From contig CAJGCY010000006.1 of assembly GCA_904501955.1 (NCBI GenBank), positions 1-34,977 on the forward strand: a DNA stretch of 34,977 bases, written 5' to 3'. Below the pieces are notes generated by a model. It was not told where the DNA came from, ran no database searches, and saw only the letters and a program-made list of their open reading frames with translations. Positions 29,201 to 34,818 of the stretch are shown piece after piece; positions within the stretch are counted from its first letter, which is position 1, and each line of letters opens with the position of its first letter. Position numbers and translations under genes: made by a program. This DNA comes from an uncultured Akkermansia sp. (GTDB lineage Bacteria; Verrucomicrobiota; Verrucomicrobiia; Verrucomicrobiales; Akkermansiaceae).

Positions 29201-30134
29201 TAGTACCATCACCGATTTGCCATGTGACTCCGGCAGCAGTAGTACCGGAGAAAACCTGAGCCTCCGTAGCGTTACCGGTAATTTGCAGCACGGGAGCAGA
29301 AGCACCGCTTACATTATCAGCAGCCTGCACAATCGAACCACCTCCATATACAGCACCCACCATCACTTGGTCAAGCATAACAACCATCTTGGAAAGGGTG
29401 CCCATATTCACGGAAGCAAATTGCAATGCCGCTGCATCATTAATAAACAAGTCGGCGGTATTTTGCGTACTCTGACCGACCAGCTTAATCGTCCCCTTAA
29501 AATCGGAAGTTGCAGCCTCATTTGTTCCACCGATGACAAACAACGCTCCGGCATTGTCGCCGGAACCTTTTTCGAAGGTCAGCACAGCATTTTCATCACC
29601 GGACAAAGAATCAAAAACAAGACCTTTAGCATACAGAGAATACACCCTTGACTCACCAACCACATTCAAGGTATCTTCGAAATAGTAGGAACCATCTTTA
29701 ATATCAAGATCAGCGTTATTCAAAGTAATTGTTCCATCTACAATCACCTTATCCGTTGTGCTGATAGTCTTTTTTGAAGAAACACCACCGGACCAAGCAT
29801 GAAGATTTAGATTGGTACCGCTCGTCATTGTCAAATCACCCAATTTCAACGTTGCACCGGCAGCCATAGTAGCAGCACCTCCATTACCATTACCAACATT
29901 CAAATCCGTTCCGGAACCGGAAATGGTAGTCACGTCACCGGAGTGGTCAGCCGTAACATTCCAGTTTGTATTGGAAGTAATGGAAATGGTCTCAGCCTGT
30001 ACTTGCGCACCGAGGGAGAATACCACCGCACCCACGGAGATAGCGCCGGAGGCGAGGGTGAGGGACCATGGGGAGATGGCGGCGAGACAGGAGAGGAGTG
30101 CAGTGCGGAGAGATTTCGGCAGATGCAGTTTCAT
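14247..30134 (-). CDS. Giant PEP-CTERM beta-repeat surface protein (5295 aa)
   Basis: One uninterrupted frame. The ATG at 30134 (MKLHLPKSLRTALL) gives a long signal peptide of about 47 residues ending VQA. The body is Gly/Ser/Thr/Asn-rich parallel-beta repeat of the autotransporter-associated (PATR) type, e.g. NLVKVGLGTLILDQTNTYTG near 4730 and GGGNLLHCGSGTLVLSGDSS near 4848. At least seven Trp-marked module starts are visible, near residues 480, 1040, 1770, 2530, 2890, 3580 and 3915. Residues about 3980-4220 form a distinct glycine-rich VYGGSYYG/VGGGYHG module. The C-terminus (5272-5295) is a PEP-CTERM signal: VPEP, hydrophobic helix, RRRRR. There is no autotransporter barrel. Secretion is therefore probably Sec followed by exosortase-like sorting; adhesion or mucus binding is a guess. 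The frame stays open upstream to 30404, but without a signal peptide there. Confidence 0.92.
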   Translation of the reverse strand: MKLHLPKSLRTALLSCLAAISPWSLTLASGAISVGAVVFSLGAQVQAETISITSNTNWNVTADHSGDVTTISGSGTDLNVGNGNGGAATMAAGATLKLGDLTMTSGTNLNLHAWSGGVSSKKTISTTDKVIVDGTITLNNADLDIKDGSYYFEDTLNVVGESRVYSLYAKGLVFDSLSGDENAVLTFEKGSGDNAGALFVIGGTNEAATSDFKGTIKLVGQSTQNTADLFINDAAALQFASVNMGTLSKMVVMLDQVMVGAVYGGGSIVQAADNVSGASAPVLQITGNATEAQVFSGTTAAGVTWQIGDGTKAASSRFDGATLNGALDIQAGSEAYMSGTTTVASLTNSGDVNVLSGTTTITGATSTADSSYNIASGAGLTVNSLSVGGGATVSFSGGGNLTLGSLSNQGVLDFTNMTGALGSYTVGEDFTLNVAEAFGNVANPGSLNWNSLLGNSAASGFNAVYNDGTVSVVAITNPTLNWAPSAANQSWNGNFSWMVDSVWGNPTAADTYVLGADAAYKTIVVDSDVDLSSATVAVNGAYSLNVAKDGVYAFNLNDDATKLTYAEGASLTKVGAGTLEMSLSDAAASMMYINEGTLKVTDTLAQVGYKDTQSVDLQGLKAGVNGVLSIAASGDQKSPGSGTGTNVSHITLGSDFKGVVEVRTGKLHVATTNATTTGSTYGSPSNLGGATGIRLDGGGLLISSQSESFNNRQVFSLNLEVGASGGYIDLFGGSGSVQDGWSATHTGTLSGNGTLTFIGMGEWVLAGSDYSKFTGSIVLGNQTQRLYISSDMENLKSLDWNNAYKHSDCEKASVVVGYDNTSGVTMTVADKQTVSYHESAIKLMNGSTFTHTCGVSIADNTTFNVTSYNAGSSGIYNTANVEFATANSKLAVDGKVVANITGSAAYTATCGTIDIASGATVNDNRALTIDGAYNITGAGTYNQLGSLAITENGVLTLSGDVTLSSLTNNGTITFDALNSLTLKGFSDKESYDGTESYAIGNVTGGDTIAWNELLGMTDRTVSYDAAAGMLLLGGVSVLQWVDTTADDESAWGEASNWQLSGGSSHMVPLATSNVLLSADTQYSDTVTLSGDVTVDTLTVARNHSLSVAAGESATLTASTFALENGSVLSKTGDGTLNMSLADATAAKMNIAEGTLAISDDLGGYSAGNSSAQTAHDLTAVSGSGTLAVKLFGAEDNNGRSLVSLSDSFTGTLEVCAGALDRNSLLGGTSAIKLNNGGLFGRETAGGGTHDFANDIIIKGNSWLGGQGGSGKDNGDYYVNLTGDISGDGVLSIKGLCDWHFKGDMSGFTGSIKLVTGGESADWVIFHSDASFDNLTVATGNVEVDATVTVKTLDRTGGAITINENAKLKITTAIGGGTSNAGQTLSNLTFNKDFTGITGAGTLAVTLTGGSAYDNNNRSTIKLDSGFTGILEVLGGSLDRLSTLGNATVKLNNGGLFGRETPSDGSNQFSNNLIIEGNSWLKGQGNAGQVNTYAVHLTGSVSGSGTLAFTGECDWYFEGDMSQFTGSMSLADHYDYIVFAKSVTVKDLTFGARHSGDGNGSRLVMGNGTDAMTFGITNAMTVANVATFDIKKNATVSNTGLVTLNANLELLGAGEYNMNGGLAIASGKKLDVKDTLTLNIGAITQTMTAGEIAIAAGTVVSDSRLLTIGGNVSITGSGTYNQLGTLSINSDGTLTLNGVVSIAALAGNNAGTLNLTGVSSLELSDFVIGTDYQIGTVTEGASLNWKSLLGYTDRQYSIAYEDGVLRSVYNDIVWSSAADDDITWGGNDNWVMGGESVVVEATDSVLLGTIGDTAVSSTIQLAANTTVAGMTVCDEYSFSVAEGETYSFDAGTIVLEESGSLSKVDTGTLSMSMEDAVAAKINIEEGTLSLSDTLGNYDESGARVDLTALSGAGTLSISAAGASGVTGTGTGQRTVVTLSDSFTGTLAVVAGNLDMASTIGRAGSVLLDGATLVGTGELVQNLGWNIAVGDNGAYLRRFGNAGYDERTSYATRLTGTLTGSADAMLTVIDGGEWFLAGDMTGYHGGLSIAGDTNYVTFENSATLASLSAVGGSHLYVDNNATLTTVSTAVSGTVTTGATEGATLNMGAVTLNANGTLKIDGAGAHNISTLAVANNSVLELTAGTNAAITESAAHTIGNGHAVTIKLGEGATLTDAGSWQLTGSTLTVQDGGVYALNSLVLSANGANSTTVNVEQGTTLHITGTVTNASKQEASFGLGHWNANNAVNVRGVLELECGISSYSLYSNTATITVADGGKIAFNNGLHAAGKDNAGVINIQGGGVLEVSGTNVTGTNLVTVNLENNATVLGGNANGATESKIANDLISAHGFYVGAAAGTTLTLAPESGSLTFNNTSSWINVLGTADNQGGKVVFDVQDLVLNALTVQSGASASIVSDATLYVNSYGGIVVAENATLSFDGAGEITLGQAIKNAGTVEILNAADTQFVLSNALMQEVAGVSKTWTLVNNTGVEGLTGTIKGWDTLGLENFLLDGSALQQGDWDGYSIADGKVMLYMLTRYWDATGEDGVWNTGADANWREFADATATVTFETNSRVTFTDTDETSAALDKSVTVADGGVHAKSVTITGTDYVFSGGKVLVNQSLSAQQNARFDSAVVIGSSAPLQLDVADGATLTLSTLETVSTQSYGGVSYGSGAFSKTGEGTLLITDAINGTITGATVSGGKLVLGVAGAEDVAKTVSLAVGSNTLTTAGGSLENVELLSSGTVTDYTGATAQANNVIKSADGVNYAMLTDVALHAGAATGYASLQKVAFAGNSTLSGYITYESTKQQRQMAVATGGKLTVSNLTFDLHGLSAGTKVLIENSAVEGAAEGFKGALEGWNSDNVTLLYSGIAVNSAAVNMGTAGVVELLTAENNEASRLYWDGLVEGAASSAWDKSSANWSTAAGTDGSSAFLALSNAYFGATPEGGSKTVNAAQDMVMSNMFVTAGGYSFTGSRLATLGNMYITPESGDVSFANDLVAQGNVTLSATKGGSLSFAGMLQVGGTITANVEGALSFDNAVSAGGKVELNAQNLEVNGALLSAGDVSISSGTRTAGGAGSLTIGESGSITGANVTINVNAGAESDTHYRDYVVESAGNITATAEGGKVSFTGNGAAHITGTVTADEIVVDTQSSNGIIFRQLDTDTLTITEGSYAALTDETSTGQQETSRIGTIQLGGRLGLTQFAGTYSGYNLVTTSATATVDFATIAKVTFASVKGEQLADGTYGSIVFNDSYRELTVNKLETVNNITFGAGEYWAKLNNASGAIHGNLTVRGGGGLYVSSDNIMANGKGAWYIGGPLYLQGTTQTLAGNAVYLDGAVISGTHASGMNYTAHSQIHYTGNNTISANMTVAEGTYLTIEAGNVPEDIQAEQADILTLNGNLNGNGDVLLTGSGRVSLGAANAFTGTMTVQNHTQLSLDNTQALASANLVLNPNGVLIVDRSAVETPFTIGALTLGGGALQINNLMAMDAVSAKDAALKLGALINQKTNTLDLTLSFTSGELQTMKTYNLFTADASNSLADIAKLLNLNLSVVNGTETLPIADNQYKLVYDADSNVIAIRTMLGNIWDGGTDGDGDGIWATDNTHKNWSGGDYDQATAFNDAIFADLTGEGIGENAVVTIQGTVNPGDVYFEADTTDYVLNATADGAMLAAGNVIHKAGAADVTLNLVNNGEANALGGLELQAGDTMLAADLAVKGEVSVAAGATLQTGDSQLLMVGGNAKVYTAQGTYSGLTMDATGIAGVADSLGVVTNGIINGAAELNYLNLSGKGSLDDVTIGSGVNVAADAAYTLNGHITFLDTLQNAGTVLIGTGTTVELGGLAYALSADGGSSIYQLIHGGTISGMDGITEASVYLNGVSLANGENSGLASGIATVMSSSDGTVTISIGKVLEGGGVDGSIAVTSWDARWGKDGKAPALAKRYGDSTDKFFNTDADFLYTHIVSESNADAVNAGKALVVSLDAGASAAVVAGGNSSAYSDHEVWIYDHSAVDTVVGGRYFASTTEPTDSYNQNADTHLYINTADAALADQKTWVVGGSWNADQSANSYVTVQNGNILTLVGGSYGANQDGSTHVYVDGGTIAEVFAGGFNGDVASSNLTITGGTLGLTTEAVNKRVYGGSYYGTVHGDVNVTVEGDATITKLVGGGYHGAVEGGITINLLSGTVTERVDAAGVGDSSVTRDVLVNLTQGFNVTGGLYGGKQSDSGVTLNGSSTLAFVSAGETYDLSAIAVQGFDTFTLADGTHVKVSTQSGFATDTASGVLTISGLGKVELVGNTDLGRDITLTDGATLWFNSDYAGNAIGTQDSRRVLTATAGTTIEITGQPTNGDGLCVWLDLTGHGADGNGALYKALVGAETTPAGKVALPKVTLSDSASVNAEDNIYFIDYANYESELILKGNTLTKVGEADLVLYNSTVTDTSANDTDTGVDGTIFVKEGTLGTGYGMRAAKTNIVLSSGSELNIIDIGEADTNIGALSGSGSVALNKGLVITTSSAGSYGKGSDWMTEGADAYSQFSADSGFAYGVYSGTISGSNSLSVKGNAVQYLSGSESTFSGGVHMYDSATLYLMSGTSGSAVQGNSTVTAGVVGTGAIAWDSPDAKLYLGNGVQVYNAGTTNVANSNMIIGVEAAPHGDALSNYVGVNSKGADGVLYITVGGKEYVEIDTHNLQSITCDGMYADGTAYVAGTEIDRNKMLLVEKSVWELNTATVAGFSAGGYNTATYSGVLSGNANLVKVGLGTLILDQTNTYTGKTIISEGSLVLKGWAQIGGSADSAALNVEQAAGSTLMLAYDGTYDGEITEITNDIAISGTGDERWTTEAATNETTAALISSVSGQTPFTLSGDISGGGNLLHCGSGTLVLSGDSSFSGGTHATRGVVEVQSATGLGAGKVNIDSTADLHVTVEAGTTDARVATTLATAGTTVQGDVVISGTESTERILNVATGGYDNSSTTLHDNGTLLVNGAGVAASTGTLSGTGTVAVSDATGTGAKATVGQMTAYTGDFVVEGDKAAINVENGNYSGGSISVSGNDAVLSTKGDITITNGESLSLSSRGNAGAEAGAENDAAYVTTTGSVSVASGATLSVSDAATSYEYNLQNLQAAASLNGDVLLAIGKAGTLNAFGANVEGVKVRDAFYFNSPSSDVMNSKAAGAVDAKGGLTMASGSTYETAMANTSLMGGSLTLESGLTLSTTLDLGQSAIDGAGRTTQLVLFSDVNSVNFVLDNLTAVADSGIYYTKAENYISGSYIDEDTWLVYDSGAGVVYLDGIVPEPTTATLSLLALAALAARRRRR

Positions 30135-30190
30135 AATGCTGAGATGATGTGATGTTGAAGATGGACGAGAGCTATGAGCACACGAGAGGA

Positions 30191-30208
30191 TACGCGCGAG
30201 TGCGCGTA
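30191..30208 (-). promoter_or_regulatory. Hairpin in the 5' leader of the giant gene
   Basis: TACGCGC, loop GAGT, GCGCGTA: a perfect 7 bp stem about 10 bases into the predicted transcript. It could protect the 5' end of a 16 kb mRNA or serve as a dyad operator. Role inferred. Confidence 0.4.
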
Positions 30209-30224
30209 AAAATTCATTGCTCCA

Positions 30225-30253
30225 CAAATAGCATAAATAACATGCCATGACAA
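30225..30253 (-). promoter_or_regulatory. Candidate promoter of the giant gene
   Basis: Minus strand: TTGTCA (30253-30248), 17 bp, TATTTG (30230-30225) with an upstream TGC (extended -10). Expected leader about 84 bases. The -10 box is weak. Confidence 0.4.
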
Positions 30254-30502
30254 GCCAAAAGTTCCCATAACAGCCCCGAATGGAGCATTTTTTGCAAAAA
30301 AACGAGGCTGAGCCATCAAAAACGCCCCTTCGGCACGCCCCGGAGGGCGCAAAAACAGGGTGAGCGCAGGGCGGGAACGGGAGAGCCGACCGAAAACCTA
30401 GCAATTAGGTAGAATTTTTGTCAGTTTTGAACTTTTTGCTTGCTTTTCCTAGCAAGTCGATGTAGTTAGTATGCAATTATTCAAAACCACCGTTACACAG
30501 AG

Positions 30503-33500
30503 ATGAAAAAGACACTGTTTTTAATGCTGGCACTAGGGGGCGTAAGCCAGGCGGCGAGCTCGGTGAGCAGCACCTTCGATTTCGACTTGGAAGGGCTGCC
30601 TGCAAGCGGGCTAAAGAGCGCCGCGTACCAAGATGCGAACTTTAAGGCAACCATAACAGCAACAAGCGCTAACGGCAGCTTGAGCAGCGGTAGCTGGGCG
30701 GGTTACAACACGTCTGAGAACAATGGCACCATACCCGCTGCGGGCAGCGCAGAATACGACTACGTGAGCGGCAATGCGAAGAGCACGAGCCTAACGCTCA
30801 CGCTGGAGAATTTGGAGGCGGGGAGCGCGTACCAAGTGAGCTTTGTGACCGGGCTTCCTTTTGAGGAGGCGGGCTCATGGAACAGCGTGAGCACACCGAA
30901 CAGCTACGAGAGCGCGGACCCTGCCATGAATACGCAGAACGTGGAGGTGCGCGGGATTACGACCTACAACTTCACCAACCTAGTGGCGGATGAGAACGGC
31001 AGCATCCGCCTGAGCATCAACGCCACGGGCTCACACACGCCCAGCTTTAACTCCGTGAGCATCAGCGGGGTAAGCACCGCGCCCACCGGCGGCGGTTACC
31101 TATTTGCCACCACAGGAGGCGGCAGTGGCAACACGGCGCTGGAGGTGAGCGGCGGCTCCACCGGCAACAGCTGGGCAGGAGCACTGGGCAACCAAGCCGC
31201 CGTGGGCACGGATAATAACGCTCTGGTGCACAATGGTGATGTGACCCTGCTCTTGAACGGCAGCTACAGCGGCACAGGCAGCGCAAGCGGTGGTGGCACG
31301 ACGGTGTTCGGCGTGGTGAATGCGGGCTCCGTGAGCGGGAATGTGAGCTTGGTGTTCGCCGCGGCGGGGGCTAGCTACGGCAGCTTTACGAGCACGAATG
31401 CCGCCTCCGTGGCGGGGGCGTTCAAGGGGAGTATCGGCGGCACGCTCAGCATTGACATACAGGCGGGCAGCTTCAACAGCGCCATCATGGGCGGGCACCA
31501 CACCGCCGATGAAACAGACAGCATAGGCGGCACGGACATCCGCATATCCGGTGGCAGCCTAGCGGGCAATGTGTACGGCGGTGGCGTGACCGGCACGATT
31601 ACGGGAGATACCGCCATCAGCATCAGCAGCTTAGCCCCATTCTCCGGGCATGAAGCCGACGGCGTCATCAGTGGTGGTGGCACCGGCGGCAGCATAGCGG
31701 GTGACAGCACGGTGAGCTTCAGCGGCATAGCGGACGGCAGCTATGCCGGTACGGTGAGCGGCGGCAGCAATGTGGCAGGCACCCGCACGCTGAACATCAG
31801 CAACTCCACCCTGACGCTCAACAAGGTGGAGGAGTTCGACCGCATCAACATAGGCGCGGGCGCAACCCTGACCATCAGCGGCAACCTGAGCACCACCGGC
31901 ACGCTGGGCGCGAGCTATGATGCCGCTACGGTGCTCAGCAAAACGGACAACGGGCTGGGGTACGGCACCTTCCGCAACCTGCACACGGGCGACGGGCAGC
32001 TGGTGCTGGGTGCAGGCGCCACCTTGAACGGCAGCAGCGTGAGCATGATGGCAGACGGCAGCTACGGCATGGAGAATGCGGTGTACTACGTGATGAGCTC
32101 CACCGTGCTGGAGGCGCCTGCCTTGCCCATCTCCGACCGCGTGGGCACGGTGTACTCCCTCGGCAACGGCAAGGAGATTCTGGAGTCCACCGTGGTGAAT
32201 GTGGGCACCCACAGCTACAGCGGCCCCACTGCCACCCCCGGCGCGAATGATGCCAAGGGCTACTATGTGGGCGGCGACGGCACGCTGAGCATCATGGCGG
32301 ATGTGAGCGCCGACAAGACCGCCGGTGACATATTGGCAGCCGCGCAGGGAGACGGCAACATCATCCTGCGCACGGCGGGCTATGAGGGGCCGGACGGCTC
32401 CCTGCCACAGCTGCACATCAACCTGTACGGCAAGACACAGGTGACGGGTGACCTGTACCTTGCGCCCTATGTGGTAGGCGCGAGCGGCGGGGCTATGAAC
32501 TTCCAGCCCAGCGTGAGGCTGAACTTAGAGGCCGGGGCGGATATATCCTCCTTCAGCAACATAATCTTAGGCTACCCGGAGGCCGGCATCGCCGTGAACG
32601 GCGTGATAGGCCGCGGTGAGGGCAGCGTGGGGCACCTGCACAATGTGCAGGCCTACGGCAGCAGTACGGTGTACATTTACCTGAACAAGGACGCCAATGA
32701 GCACTTGGTGCTGAGCGGCGACACGGTGCTGGAGGCCTACGAACACGGCAACGGTAACATGGCGGGCTCGCACCTGCGCGTGCTTGCCAACAAAGACGGC
32801 TCCACCGTGACCGTGGACCACTTGGTGGGCGAGAGCACGAATGCCTCCATCACCTTTGCCTCCGCCCAGGATGACATTTACGCCAAGGACTCCGCCATCA
32901 AGGCGACGTTCAACGTGGAGTCCTTCGACTTCCGCGGCATGGTGTACCTGCCGGGCTCTCAGCTGGACAGCATGGAGGGCGGCAGCTTGGATGTGAACAT
33001 CACCCTGCAGGATGGGCAGTGGATAGGCAGCAGCCAGTACCGGAGTGAATACTACAAGTATGCGAAGCAGACCCCCACCCTCACGCTGAAGGGCACGGGC
33101 ACCTACAAGCTGGATGAGGGCACGGGCATACGCGACTTCTTGGGGCGCGTGAGCACGGAGGTGGATGCCGACTCGCAGCAACACTTGTGGCGCGGCACGG
33201 TGGAGGTGACCAATCTGGTAGCCAATGACGGCTACAACGCCGGCACAACGAAGAACGGCATTGACCTGGCGCTGTACGGCAATGCGGAGTCATGGGTGAG
33301 CTTTACGGGGTTCAAGGGCTACCTGTTCAACACCACGGAGGGGGATGCCTACAAAGCCATGACGGCGGAGGTGAACATGCTGCTCACCGACTCCGCCGCT
33401 GAGAACAGCCCGTACGGGTTTGAGCTGGCAAACGGATTCAGCGGGCAGGTGCTGACCTTTAACGGCGACATCAAAGGCACGGGAGATTTTGTGGTGAGCA

Positions 33501-34558
33501 CCACAGCCTCTCTCACGCTGAACCTCAATGGCAAGCTCCATGAGTGGGCAGACGGCGCCGAGCTCAAAATCACCAAGGGCTCGCAGACCGTCAACTTCTC
33601 CGGTGAGGCAACGAGCATCAAGGCCGATGTGGTGGCGAATAATGCCACGCTGCATGCCGCCATCCGCAACACGCAGGCGGTGACGGTGGACGGCGAGGTG
33701 CGCCAAGAGAACGGCGGCGAGCTGAACCTGACGGTGGATACCGCTGCGGGCACCACCTTCAAGAACACGGTGCTGGTGAACTCTCTGCACGTGGAGGAGG
33801 GCAGCGTGGCGGCGTTTGAGGCCGCGGCATCCGCCGGCAATGTGAGCATCTCTCAGCGCACGGCAGGCACCGCCGCCACCGTGGCGGACGGCATGAGCAT
33901 CTCCGCCAACCGCATTGCAGGTGGCTCCGCTCAAGATGCGCTGCTGAGCTTCACCTCCGATGCGGACAACACCGTGAGCGGGGCTAGCCTGAGCAACGTG
34001 AGCCTGAGCTCCGTGGCGGGCTCTACTGTGACGCTGGAGCAACTGCGCGCGCAGAATGTGCTGCTCAGCGGCTCAGATGTGGAGTACTACTCGCTGGAGG
34101 ATCGCGCCGGGTTCCACCTGCATGAGGCAACGAGCAGCTACAATGAGGTGCGCTTTGAGAGCGACATCTTCAGCGGTATGACGCTGGCGAGCGATGCCAC
34201 CATCACGCTGGAGGTAAGCAACGTGGTAGACTGGGGTGAGGCTACCGACTCCAAGCCCACGAATGTGACCATCGTGCTGGCTGGGTTCAGCATTGAGGGC
34301 ATTACCCAAGGCGAAGGCTGGCTGGAGCAGCTCAGCATCACCGGCATTACCACCGATACGGCTACCCTGCTCAGCCTCGGCACTGCCGCGACGGTGAATG
34401 ACCTGCTGCAGCTCGAGCAATACCAAACAGTCACCTATGAGCAGAAGGCGGATGGGCTGCACATTCACCTGATGAGCGCCATGGTGCCCGAACCGACCAC
34501 GGCAACCCTGAGCCTGCTCGCGCTCGCTGCGCTGGCTGCCCGCCGCCGCCGTCGCTGA
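30503..34558 (+). CDS. PEP-CTERM beta-repeat surface protein (1351 aa)
   Basis: A 1351-residue secreted protein. The signal peptide is MKKTLFLMLALGGVSQA (cleavage about 17). Residues about 20-190 look like a beta-sandwich domain of the kind found at the start of PEP-CTERM proteins (TFDFDLEGLPASG ... NSVSISG). Residues about 193-440 are glycine-rich modules (IMGGHHT near 328, VYGGGVTGTITGDT near 358, VISGGGTGG near 388) like the module in the giant protein. The rest is beta-repeat sequence with Asn/Thr/Gly turns. The last 24 residues (1328-1351), VPEP then hydrophobic then RRRRR, are identical to those of the giant protein. I see no enzyme motif. It is divergent from the giant gene and followed by a strong terminator. 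Surface anchoring by an exosortase-like enzyme is inferred. Confidence 0.9.
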   Translation: MKKTLFLMLALGGVSQAASSVSSTFDFDLEGLPASGLKSAAYQDANFKATITATSANGSLSSGSWAGYNTSENNGTIPAAGSAEYDYVSGNAKSTSLTLTLENLEAGSAYQVSFVTGLPFEEAGSWNSVSTPNSYESADPAMNTQNVEVRGITTYNFTNLVADENGSIRLSINATGSHTPSFNSVSISGVSTAPTGGGYLFATTGGGSGNTALEVSGGSTGNSWAGALGNQAAVGTDNNALVHNGDVTLLLNGSYSGTGSASGGGTTVFGVVNAGSVSGNVSLVFAAAGASYGSFTSTNAASVAGAFKGSIGGTLSIDIQAGSFNSAIMGGHHTADETDSIGGTDIRISGGSLAGNVYGGGVTGTITGDTAISISSLAPFSGHEADGVISGGGTGGSIAGDSTVSFSGIADGSYAGTVSGGSNVAGTRTLNISNSTLTLNKVEEFDRINIGAGATLTISGNLSTTGTLGASYDAATVLSKTDNGLGYGTFRNLHTGDGQLVLGAGATLNGSSVSMMADGSYGMENAVYYVMSSTVLEAPALPISDRVGTVYSLGNGKEILESTVVNVGTHSYSGPTATPGANDAKGYYVGGDGTLSIMADVSADKTAGDILAAAQGDGNIILRTAGYEGPDGSLPQLHINLYGKTQVTGDLYLAPYVVGASGGAMNFQPSVRLNLEAGADISSFSNIILGYPEAGIAVNGVIGRGEGSVGHLHNVQAYGSSTVYIYLNKDANEHLVLSGDTVLEAYEHGNGNMAGSHLRVLANKDGSTVTVDHLVGESTNASITFASAQDDIYAKDSAIKATFNVESFDFRGMVYLPGSQLDSMEGGSLDVNITLQDGQWIGSSQYRSEYYKYAKQTPTLTLKGTGTYKLDEGTGIRDFLGRVSTEVDADSQQHLWRGTVEVTNLVANDGYNAGTTKNGIDLALYGNAESWVSFTGFKGYLFNTTEGDAYKAMTAEVNMLLTDSAAENSPYGFELANGFSGQVLTFNGDIKGTGDFVVSTTASLTLNLNGKLHEWADGAELKITKGSQTVNFSGEATSIKADVVANNATLHAAIRNTQAVTVDGEVRQENGGELNLTVDTAAGTTFKNTVLVNSLHVEEGSVAAFEAAASAGNVSISQRTAGTAATVADGMSISANRIAGGSAQDALLSFTSDADNTVSGASLSNVSLSSVAGSTVTLEQLRAQNVLLSGSDVEYYSLEDRAGFHLHEATSSYNEVRFESDIFSGMTLASDATITLEVSNVVDWGEATDSKPTNVTIVLAGFSIEGITQGEGWLEQLSITGITTDTATLLSLGTAATVNDLLQLEQYQTVTYEQKADGLHIHLMSAMVPEPTTATLSLLALAALAARRRRR

Positions 34559-34616
34559 CGCGACTTTGGCGTGCCAAGGCCGCCGCAGAAAGTAAGGCCG
34601 GCTCCGGTTGATTTCA

Positions 34617-34651
34617 CGCGCCCCGCAGCACCCCTGCGGGGCGCGTTTTTT
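34617..34651 (+). terminator. Intrinsic terminator after the 1351-aa surface-protein gene
   Basis: CGCGCCCCGCAG (34617-34628) pairs perfectly with CTGCGGGGCGCG (34634-34645) over a 5-base loop and is followed by six T. It lies 58 bases after the stop. Confidence 0.93.
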
Positions 34652-34666
34652 GGGAGCGACAGCGTC

Positions 34667-34755
34667 GAAACTTGACCGCCCGACGGCTAAGAATTTACAA
34701 AACTTAGCCGCCCAGCGGACAAGAATTTGCAAAACTTAGCCGCTCAGCGGACAAG
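34667..34755. repeat. Tandem 32 bp repeat (about 2.8 copies)
   Basis: Units at 34667-34698, 34699-34730 and 34731-34755 follow the pattern AAACTTAGCCGCCCAGCGG then ACAAGAATTTGC. Each can fold into a small CCGC/GCGG (or CCG/CGG) hairpin. Units 2 and 3 differ by one base over 25; unit 1 is more diverged. No spacers, so not a CRISPR. Confidence 0.75.
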
Positions 34756-34818
34756 TTTCGGACATTTTTGCTTGCATAAATGAAACGCAACGTTTAAGTT
34801 TTTAGTTGATTACAAATT

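Larger units (their letters stand above)
30135..30502. promoter_or_regulatory. Shared divergent control region of the two surface-protein genes
   Basis: A 368 bp gene-free region between divergent starts. The minus-strand side holds a promoter candidate (30225-30253) and a leader hairpin (30191-30208). The plus-strand side is AT-rich, with CCTAGCAA twice (30397-30404 and 30448-30455) and a small CTTGCT/AGCAAG hairpin overlapping the second. TAGAAT (30410-30415) is a possible -10 for the plus gene, with only a weak -35 (CCGACC). No Shine-Dalgarno sequence precedes either ATG. Confidence 0.5.

Noticed and set aside
30135..30404. N-terminal extension of the giant protein by 90 residues
   Set aside because: It begins at TTG, translates the promoter region and would bury the clear signal peptide that starts at 30134.
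34073..34732. Minus-strand open frames over the end of the 1351-aa gene and its terminator
   Set aside because: They run through a perfect intrinsic terminator and antisense to a supported coding region.
34667..34755. CRISPR array
   Set aside because: Units are directly adjacent with no spacers and no cas genes nearby.
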